Source: Fibrobacterota bacterium (GTDB lineage Bacteria; Fibrobacterota; Chitinivibrionia; Chitinivibrionales; JANQEN01). Taken from it: a stretch of DNA of 5,016 nucleotides. Below the pieces are notes generated by a model, which searched no databases, was not told the origin of the DNA, and saw nothing but the letters and a program-made list of their open reading frames with translations. Each line of letters opens with the position of its first letter. Position 1 is the stretch's first letter. Shown here piece after piece: positions 1-5,016 of the stretch. The translations under genes were made by a program, and so were the position numbers. The stretch spans positions 1 to 5,016 of the forward strand of contig JAUXBV010000329.1 in assembly GCA_030619215.1 (NCBI GenBank), read 5' to 3'.

Positions 1-540
1 GACCGCTTGGCCTCCGACTTTTTCTTTCAATTCTTTGGTAAGTTTTTCTATCTGATTAAATTTAGATCGCAGCCCGTCTGAAAGTTTGTTACAGCTGTCA
101 CTCAGCTCATTCATCTCCTCTTTTTCACGGAAACTTAATTGCGCACTCATATGCCCCTGGTTTAATAATTTTGCCCACTGCTCGAGTTTAAAAACGGGCA
201 CAGCATATTTCCTTGACGCATATAACCCGATAAATATTGCAATCACGATGTTTATTATACCGCTTATGATAAGGCTCGGTAATATCAAGGAAGTAATTTT
301 TTCCCTGTCGCTTATGGATGCGCCGGTTTGATCATCATCGCCGGCCGATTCAACTGTTTCGAAAGTTACTTGATAAATAACAGTGCTTTTATACTTTACC
401 AGATATGTTAAAAGAAGAGTTGCAACAGACACAATAGTTGCAATTAAGACCGCAACGACGATTTTTTTAATAAGCCGTATTTGAAGTTCTTTTTTAATAA
501 AGAAATTCGAGATAGGTTTTCTGGTATGTTCTTCCTGCAT
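1..540 (-). CDS. HAMP-domain membrane protein, 5' part (cut by window edge)
   Basis: The minus strand is open from an ATG at 540-538 to the left edge, giving 180 codons without a stop. An in-frame TAA lies two codons upstream (549-547), so this ATG is the most upstream possible start. Its ribosome binding site is weak (an AAAGAA run about 11 bases upstream). The protein begins with a short charged cytoplasmic tail, then a membrane helix at about residues 23-48 (IVVAVLIATIVSVATLLLTY). A short, acidic periplasmic loop of about 35-40 residues follows, then a second helix at about 84-108. Next comes a HAMP-like linker at about 107-160 with the expected Pro115, Gly129 and Glu141/Glu142, then the start of a charged, heptad-like helix (IEKLTKELKEKV). 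HAMP linkers pass signals from the membrane to a cytoplasmic output domain. No output domain is visible because the gene runs off the window. It could be a chemoreceptor, a kinase, a cyclase, or one of the short HAMP-only proteins. The loop is too small for a classical ligand-binding sensor domain. Confidence 0.88.
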   Translation of the reverse strand, partial: MQEEHTRKPISNFFIKKELQIRLIKKIVVAVLIATIVSVATLLLTYLVKYKSTVIYQVTFETVESAGDDDQTGASISDREKITSLILPSLIISGIINIVIAIFIGLYASRKYAVPVFKLEQWAKLLNQGHMSAQLSFREKEEMNELSDSCNKLSDGLRSKFNQIEKLTKELKEKVGGQAV

Positions 541-842
541 GATTGTTTATTTCTTTGAAAATGCTTTTAACAGTAATTTTATCTTCAGTTCAAAAAATAG
601 TATCTGATAAGGCCATTTAAAAGAAAATATACATTTTACGTATTGTGCGGGTGATAATGGTATATATAGTTTATAACGTTGAGAAAAAAATATTGCGGTC
701 ATATAAAATATAGGTTTAAATATCGCGCACGGAAAATATTTTATGATTCGGTATTAATTACGGTTTTTGTTTATGCAATTTATCAGCCTTTCGCATATTC
801 GATTATGTAAATAACCAGCTAAATAAAGTAAGGATAATAGAA
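541..842. other. AT-rich divergent intergenic region
   Basis: This 302-base spacer separates the minus-strand HAMP gene from the plus-strand secreted-protein gene, so it must hold the 5' ends of both. It is markedly richer in A+T than the genes. One sigma70-like promoter match faces right. For the left-facing gene I found only poor matches, for example TTGAAC with an 18-base spacer to TAAAAG. A perfect 10-base palindrome AAAATATTTT sits at 733-742, but palindromes of this kind are expected by chance in such AT-rich DNA. I see no small ORF with a convincing ribosome binding site and no RNA gene here. Confidence 0.8.
679..707 (+). promoter_or_regulatory. Candidate sigma70-type promoter for the secreted-protein gene
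   Basis: TTGAGA at 679-684 and TATAAA at 702-707 are separated by exactly 17 bases, a good match to the TTGACA/TATAAT consensus (4 of 6 and 5 of 6). Transcription would start near 714, leaving a leader of about 130 bases before the ATG at 843. The surrounding DNA is very AT-rich, so chance matches are common and the call is tentative. A start site nearer the gene cannot be excluded, but no better hexamer pair was found there. Confidence 0.4.
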
Positions 843-2507
843 ATGTTAAAAAAACTGTCAGTAATGGTAACTGGTGTATTGATCTCGTTTTGTGTTTTAC
901 ATGCTCAACTTGCATTCGATACGCTTTTATTTAAAATACCGCTCATTGATGATACAACATGCAAGAGCCTCTTCAGAAGCCACGGTGAAGGGCGAATTCG
1001 CAAGGCTCTTTCCGGCCCGATTATAATGAAAAGCAAAACTCTGCTTTTTTATTCTGAATACGGCTATATCCTTTATGATCGCCGTGGTGCTATTGTGGAT
1101 TCGCATTCAGTATTTCAAAGAAACCGAGAATTGTCAAAAGAGAATCCGCAGAGGATGACATTAGCATTTCCTTCGAACAATTCAACCATCCTTTATTATC
1201 AAAAGCTTAAAAAAGGTGACTATCCTATCACAATCTTCGAGAAAAAACTTTATAAGAAACGACTGAGACAGCTCAAGGAAAAGGAGTATAAATACTACCT
1301 GGAAGTCGGCAATGGCCATATCTTTAATCTCGCACATAACAGCATTACCGATGATATGGCATACACCTGTTTTGCCTTACCCCAGCTTATTGGTTTTACA
1401 ACCTTGGAAACCGGAAATAAATGGTGGTCGGTTGATAAATTTTATACCTTTTCATCCCCCATTATCAATGAGAAAGATGGAAAATTCCGTTCCTTTTTTC
1501 CGGGAATCAGGCCGAGAAATACAAGGGATAAGCAACAGCTTGTCACCCCGATTAAGGTGTTTAAGTGGGATAAGAACTGGTATTATACGGGAGTCCATGC
1601 GAATATTGGCACTGCTGACGATAAATATAACCAAACGTTTTATATCTGTGATCCCGCTGGAAATATTCTTTATTCGGATGACCTTTTAAAAATGACCAAT
1701 CGTGATGCAATCATCGGTGAAGATGAAGATACCTATTATACCGTTAAAAAGACTGAACGTTTTGTTTTTCAGCCGACAGTTGACAGTAAGGGAAACCTCC
1801 ACTATGGAATAATAGATTACGTGAAAGGTAATATTGAAGTACGGAAAAGAGGTTATTACCGGTTTAAGGCATTTAAAACAGGGCCCAACCTGGCGCACTA
1901 CATTGACGTTGAAAAAGGTATTACCTATGAGCCGGTTTCAATGCCATGTAATATGAAACAGCCCGGCGGAAAGACGATTCCGGATGTTACTTTGGTAGGT
2001 AAAAAAGGCGTACGTATTAAAGCAAAGGCCAAGCATCTTGCCAAGGAAGAATATATTGCCAGGATATCCCGGGTGATATACCGTGATATCAATAAAAAAC
2101 TGGCGAGAGGCCGCAGCTCTTTGCCTGAAAAGGTACGGTCAATAAAAGACTCCCTGTCTGGATTGTCAACAATGAGCTGCCCGTATACAATTTCCCTCAG
2201 CGGGCCAAAGGGAATGATACGGTCATTTAATTATCCGCCGGGAGAAAAGGTGTTATGCGCACGGGTTCTTGCCGTGAGAAAGAATAATGAAGTGTTTGTC
2301 AGGGTTGACTGTGAGACATTTGCCGAGACGCTGATCTTTAAGACAGACGGAGAGTTTGTCAATAGGATTGTTTTTAACAAGCAAAATTATAAGAAAAGAA
2401 AAGATGTTATCGTTGCGACGGACACAAGCCCGGTCATTGAGCTTGATTATGAGTCTGATAAGGATAATGGAAAGTTCTTCAAGTGGAAGAAAGTAGTAAG
2501 TAAATAG
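843..2507 (+). CDS. Secreted/periplasmic protein of unknown function, 554 aa
   Basis: The ATG at 843 follows an AAGGA ribosome binding site at 830-834 with an 8-base spacer, and the gene ends at TAG 2505-2507. The N-terminus is a clear Sec signal peptide: two lysines (3-4), a hydrophobic core at about residues 7-19, and a likely signal peptidase I site after the Leu-His-Ala at 19-21. There is no lipobox, because the residues before Cys17 are Ile-Ser-Phe. The mature part is rich in Lys, Tyr, Phe and Asp and has no further membrane helix. Several short stretches have the form 'hydrophobic strand, Asp-x-x-Gly-Asn turn, hydrophobic strand', for example around 267-280 (ICDPAGNILYS), 311-325 (VDSKGNLHYGI) and 499-511 (FKTDGEFVNRIVF). 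These resemble beta-propeller blades, but I could not define a regular repeat and do not recognise a family. Residues about 390-440 are strongly basic and probably helical. No catalytic motif is apparent. The gene lies divergent from the HAMP protein gene and upstream of the helicase, with a ~100-base gap to the helicase's likely start. I am sure that it is a real exported protein, but its function is unknown. Confidence 0.93.
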   Translation: MLKKLSVMVTGVLISFCVLHAQLAFDTLLFKIPLIDDTTCKSLFRSHGEGRIRKALSGPIIMKSKTLLFYSEYGYILYDRRGAIVDSHSVFQRNRELSKENPQRMTLAFPSNNSTILYYQKLKKGDYPITIFEKKLYKKRLRQLKEKEYKYYLEVGNGHIFNLAHNSITDDMAYTCFALPQLIGFTTLETGNKWWSVDKFYTFSSPIINEKDGKFRSFFPGIRPRNTRDKQQLVTPIKVFKWDKNWYYTGVHANIGTADDKYNQTFYICDPAGNILYSDDLLKMTNRDAIIGEDEDTYYTVKKTERFVFQPTVDSKGNLHYGIIDYVKGNIEVRKRGYYRFKAFKTGPNLAHYIDVEKGITYEPVSMPCNMKQPGGKTIPDVTLVGKKGVRIKAKAKHLAKEEYIARISRVIYRDINKKLARGRSSLPEKVRSIKDSLSGLSTMSCPYTISLSGPKGMIRSFNYPPGEKVLCARVLAVRKNNEVFVRVDCETFAETLIFKTDGEFVNRIVFNKQNYKKRKDVIVATDTSPVIELDYESDKDNGKFFKWKKVVSK

Positions 2508-2608
2508 GGCTTTAATAATTTTCTTAATTGTTATTTGTGTTCTTTATCTCTTCCTGGTTTATATTTGTAATTTCAATTGTATTATCCGGATCAATCATCC
2601 CCTCTATT

Positions 2609-4114
2609 ATGAACAGAAAGATAAAAGATACGATTATAGACTCGCTGGTCAACGGATTGAATCCGCCCCAAAAAAAGGCCGTAACAATGCCCATTGGCAG
2701 GCATTGCCTGATATTAGCAGGTGCGGGATGCGGGAAAACAGCAGTCCTTACCCGGCGGATTGCGTTTTGCGCTCATACCCACTGCGAGCAAAACCGGATA
2801 CTTGCACTTACTTTTACCCGTAAAGCTGCGGAAGAGATGAAGAGCCGCCTCATAAAGCTTTCCGGAATTAATACTAACACTGTTTTACCGGTTGTAACCA
2901 CGTTTCACGGTTATGGACTGAAGATTTTGCGTGAAACGGTAAATGGTATCCGAAATACCGAAAGACTGGGGTATAAGGCTGAGCCACAATTGATAACAGG
3001 AGATGAGCGCCTTTCGATATTAGCGGACGTCTCAACCATTGAACAGCGGAAAACTCTCGGCGTGAATATAAAGGCGCTTGATGACTTAATTGCACGGCGC
3101 GCAGTAAATCCGCATAAGGTAAATCAGTTGCCTGAGGTATCACAAAGGATTTTGGAGGAAGTAGCAGAGAATCTGTCCAGGATGAAAATTGAAAAGAATT
3201 TCTGGGAATTTTCAGACATGATACTAAAGGTTTTAACCCTGTTATCGCAATACCCGGACATAGTAAGCCATTATGCAAAGAAATTTTCCTGTATCCTCGT
3301 TGACGAGTTCCAGGACACCAATCCTTTACAAATCAACATGCTGAGCAGCCTGCTCTCATCTGAAAACAACCTGTTTGCAGTAGGGGATGACGATCAGGCG
3401 ATTTATGGGTTCAGAGGCGCGGATATCGGCCCGATAATGCACTTCCAGGATCATTTCCCCGGCGCGGAAATCGTTAAGCTGGAAACAAACTACAGGAGCA
3501 CCCCATCGATACTTAATGCTGCAAACAGGATTTTTTCAGATAAACCGCCACAGTACCGGAAAATATTAAAGTCAGGCAAGTTCGGGAGGAGCAAAGAAGA
3601 CCATGGACAAAAGCCGAAAAAATATAGCTTTGTGAACCATTCTGAGATGGCTGAATGGATTATTAAAACAGGAAAGCTGATTGAAAAAGAGGAAGCAATC
3701 CCATTTCCCGACATGGCAGCTCTTTTCAGAGTTAATGAAACGCTGGATTATACAAAAAGTGAGATTGTAAGAAAGCTGGGTACCGATACTACACTGCCGG
3801 CGTTTTTAACAGTACACGGTAGTAAAGGGCTTGAATTCCCGGTGGTTTTTCTCTGCGACCTTGAAGAGAGCGTCTTTCCGAGTTATAGACTTCGAAGATC
3901 GCACCGTATAAGGACATGGGGCGATTTGTTAAAAAAAATATTTACAAAGAAGAAACCGGATGATATAGAGTGTGATTTTGATGAAGAGAAACGGCTTTTC
4001 TATGTTGGCGTGACAAGGGCTGAGAAAATTCTGTTTTTACTCAGTGTAAAGGAAATGAAAATGCATGGGAGAAAAGTTTTTTTAAGGCCAAGCCGGTTTT
4101 TGAGGCTTCTTTAA
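2609..4114 (+). CDS. Compact UvrD/Rep-type SF1A DNA helicase lacking subdomain 2B
   Basis: ATP-driven 3'-5' DNA translocase or helicase of the UvrD/Rep/PcrA group, expected in the cytoplasm in repair or replication. Counting from the ATG at 2609 (501 aa), the motifs run in order. They are the Q motif LNPPQKKAV (17-25), Walker A AGAGCGKT (37-44), motif Ia LALTFTRKAAEEM (65-77), motif Ib TTFHGYG (97-103), Walker B DEFQD (232-236), motif III GDDDQAIYGFRGAD (259-272), motif IV LETNYRS (291-297), motif V LTVHGSKGLEF (400-410) and motif VI RLFYVGVTRAE (462-472). It ends on the familiar PSRFL. The catalytic residues all look intact, and Cys replaces the usual Ser in Walker A. Relatives are about 670-720 aa. 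The shortfall lies mainly between motifs IV and V, where 2B normally sits, plus the missing C-terminal tail. The frame is open back to a TTG at 2528, just after a TAA, but that would add 27 hydrophobic residues. I prefer ATG 2609 because it places the Q motif where the family has it. Neither start has a good ribosome binding site. Confidence 0.93.
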   Translation: MNRKIKDTIIDSLVNGLNPPQKKAVTMPIGRHCLILAGAGCGKTAVLTRRIAFCAHTHCEQNRILALTFTRKAAEEMKSRLIKLSGINTNTVLPVVTTFHGYGLKILRETVNGIRNTERLGYKAEPQLITGDERLSILADVSTIEQRKTLGVNIKALDDLIARRAVNPHKVNQLPEVSQRILEEVAENLSRMKIEKNFWEFSDMILKVLTLLSQYPDIVSHYAKKFSCILVDEFQDTNPLQINMLSSLLSSENNLFAVGDDDQAIYGFRGADIGPIMHFQDHFPGAEIVKLETNYRSTPSILNAANRIFSDKPPQYRKILKSGKFGRSKEDHGQKPKKYSFVNHSEMAEWIIKTGKLIEKEEAIPFPDMAALFRVNETLDYTKSEIVRKLGTDTTLPAFLTVHGSKGLEFPVVFLCDLEESVFPSYRLRRSHRIRTWGDLLKKIFTKKKPDDIECDFDEEKRLFYVGVTRAEKILFLLSVKEMKMHGRKVFLRPSRFLRLL

Positions 4115-4128
4115 ACCCGTTTTATATT
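4100..4128 (+). promoter_or_regulatory. Candidate promoter for purM
   Basis: TTGAGG at 4100-4105 and TATATT at 4123-4128 are 17 bases apart, a reasonable sigma70-like match (4 of 6 and 5 of 6). The -35 element lies inside the last codons of the helicase gene, and the -10 element touches the left arm of the inverted repeat at 4127-4139. Transcription would start near 4135 and give a leader of about 100 bases before purM. An exact TATAAT also occurs at 4155-4160, but it has no acceptable -35 at the right distance. The region is AT-rich, so the assignment is tentative. Confidence 0.33.
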
Positions 4129-4200
4129 ATAACTATTAATTATGCCTGTTGATTTATAATTAAATCATTAGGTATTTTGGTTACGTTTTAATAGTTATAA
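4127..4200. repeat. Nested inverted repeat between the helicase gene and purM
   Basis: TTATAACTATTAA at 4127-4139 is the exact reverse complement of TTAATAGTTATAA at 4188-4200, giving a perfect 13-bp stem with 48 bases between the arms. Within that interval, 4142-4156 can pair with 4161-4175 around a TAAT loop: 15 positions with one T-T mismatch and two G-T pairs, including an unbroken 7-bp core (TGATTTA/TAAATCA). Together they form a two-tier cruciform or stem-loop of 74 bases starting 12 bases after the helicase stop codon. The stems are AT-rich and no U-run follows the right arm, so this is not a typical intrinsic terminator. It could be an operator, an RNA leader structure affecting purM, or a small palindromic mobile repeat. 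No target-site duplication is evident. The symmetry is directly visible, but the role is not. Confidence 0.7.
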
Positions 4201-4232
4201 AGTATCATCATTATTTAAAGGAATGTTGTCCT

Positions 4233-5016
4233 ATGACTATAAAACCTCTAACATACGCAGACGCGGGCGTCAGCCTTTCAGCCTGGGCTGAAACAAAAAA
4301 GAGAATCGGGACATTGGTTAAATCAACATACAACGATAATGTTGTAGGTAAATTCGGGCAGTTTGGCGGCCTTTATGATGTGTCGTTTATTAAGGAATAT
4401 GAGAAGCCTATTTTGGTTTCATCGGTTGATGGAATAGGGACAAAGTTAAAAATTGCCTATGCAACGGGGATACATGACACCGTTGGTGAGGACATTGTCA
4501 ACCACTGTGTGGATGATATCCTGGTTATGGGCGCAAAACCGCTGTTTCTTCTTGACTATGTAGGAACAGGGGCGCTTTCCCCGGATGTTATGGAACAATT
4601 TGTTACCGGCCTGACACGGGCATGTAGGAACGCGGGTATAGTATTGATAGGCGGGGAAACCGCTGAGATGCCCGGAATATACAATGAGGGCGAGTATGAT
4701 GTTGCCTGCACCGTGGTCGGTATTGTTGACGAGGATGAAATAATTGACGGAAGTACCATTAATGTTGGAGATGCAATTATAGGGCTTCGCTCGAATGGAT
4801 TGCACACCAATGGTTATAGCCTTGCACGAAAGATTGTTACCGAGGTTGCAGGGAAAGAATACGGCGATATTTTTGAACCTACAGGCAGGAAATTTGGGGT
4901 GGAGCTTTTAAGACCTCATCGTGCATATACCCCGTTATATAAATTGATAAAGAAAGACGTGATAAAGGGATGTGCCCATATAACAGGCGGTGGCTTTCAG
5001 GAGAATGTTGACAGAA
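4233..5016 (+). CDS. purM: Phosphoribosylformylglycinamidine cyclo-ligase (AIR synthetase), 5' part
   Basis: PurM catalyses the fifth step of de novo purine synthesis: FGAM + ATP gives aminoimidazole ribonucleotide, ADP and phosphate, in the cytoplasm. The ATG at 4233 is preceded by AAAGGA at 4217-4222 with a 10-base spacer. The frame then stays open for 261 codons to the window edge, out of roughly 340-350 in the family. Recognisable signatures are the N-terminal YADAGVSLSA (8-17), the loop VSSVDGIGTKLKIA (62-75), HCVDDILVMGAKPLFLLDYVG (91-111), GGETAEMPGIY (140-150), GLRSNGLHTNGYSLARKI (184-201) and HITGGGFQENVDR (249-261). The family usually reads HITGGGLxENxPR at the last site. The order and spacing fit PurM rather than the related PurL, ThiL, SelD or HypE. 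No other purine gene is visible in the window. The gene follows the helicase by 118 bases and probably has its own expression signals in that spacer. The C-terminal part is outside the window. Confidence 0.96.
   Translation, partial: MTIKPLTYADAGVSLSAWAETKKRIGTLVKSTYNDNVVGKFGQFGGLYDVSFIKEYEKPILVSSVDGIGTKLKIAYATGIHDTVGEDIVNHCVDDILVMGAKPLFLLDYVGTGALSPDVMEQFVTGLTRACRNAGIVLIGGETAEMPGIYNEGEYDVACTVVGIVDEDEIIDGSTINVGDAIIGLRSNGLHTNGYSLARKIVTEVAGKEYGDIFEPTGRKFGVELLRPHRAYTPLYKLIKKDVIKGCAHITGGGFQENVDR

Noticed and set aside
86..331. Open frame of 81 codons on the plus strand.
   Set aside because: It lies opposite the HAMP gene, which has clear membrane and HAMP signatures in the other strand, and it has no convincing ribosome binding site.
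1312..1689. Open frame of 125 codons inside the secreted-protein gene, plus minus-strand frames at 1452-1634 and 1686-1898.
   Set aside because: All overlap a confident gene in another frame and show no recognisable protein features.
2512..2536. Weak hairpin TAATAA/TTGTTA after the secreted-protein gene as a terminator.
   Set aside because: Six AT-only pairs including one wobble and no G+C stem. This is expected by chance in this composition.
2874..3278. Minus-strand open frame of 134 codons, and another at 3490-3714.
   Set aside because: Both are antisense to the conserved helicase motifs. They are a by-product of that gene's codon use.
4094..4128. Possible intrinsic terminator at the end of the helicase gene: CGGTTT pairing with AAACCCG (bulged C), then TTTTATATT.
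   Set aside because: The stem is only six pairs with a bulge and a 13-base loop, the T-run is interrupted, and the left arm lies inside coding sequence. It is too weak to call.
4219..4232. AGGA at the purM ribosome binding site could pair with TCCT just before the start codon and hide it.
   Set aside because: A 4-bp stem with a 6-base loop is too small to suggest real translational control.
4115..4232. Purine or ZTP riboswitch in the leader of purM.
   Set aside because: The conserved core sequences of those riboswitches are not present. The only structure is the AT-rich nested palindrome.
4446..4810. Two overlapping minus-strand open frames (119 and 84 codons) opposite purM.
   Set aside because: purM in this segment is strongly conserved, and the antisense frames have no ribosome binding site or known motif.

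Overview
This window looks like a stretch of a bacterial chromosome of moderate to low G+C, roughly 40 % by eye, with clearly AT-rich intergenic spacers. It holds four protein-coding genes. Two are partial (one at each window edge) and two are complete. I see no tRNA, rRNA, CRISPR array, transposase or phage gene. The organism is probably Gram-negative: one gene encodes a protein with a cleavable Sec signal peptide and no surface-anchoring signal. I cannot name the lineage. A Fibrobacterota/Chitinispirillia-like or deltaproteobacterial-like genome is only a guess.

Layout. (1) Positions 1-540 on the minus strand hold the N-terminal 180 codons of a two-helix membrane protein with a HAMP linker, cut by the left edge. 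(2) Positions 541-842 are a 302-base AT-rich divergent spacer with one good sigma70-like promoter match facing right. (3) Positions 843-2507 (+) encode a 554-residue secreted protein that I cannot assign to a family. (4) Positions 2609-4114 (+) encode a compact UvrD/Rep-type superfamily 1 helicase. All of its helicase motifs are intact, but the segment between motifs IV and V is about 100 residues instead of the usual ~275, so subdomain 2B appears to be absent. The reading frame stays open back to a TTG at 2528, which would add a hydrophobic N-terminus. (5) Positions 4115-4232 are an AT-rich spacer dominated by a perfect 13-bp inverted repeat enclosing a second, imperfect hairpin. (6) Positions 4233-5016 (+) hold the first 261 codons of purM (AIR synthetase), cut by the right edge.

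The three plus-strand genes lie head to tail, but their predicted roles (secreted protein, DNA helicase, purine synthesis) do not form an obvious pathway. The inverted repeat and a promoter match upstream of purM suggest that purM has its own expression signals. The observations most worth following are the naturally 2B-less helicase, the nested inverted repeat ahead of purM, and the unassigned secreted protein divergent from a HAMP membrane protein. I found no convincing multi-gene novel system within these 5 kb.
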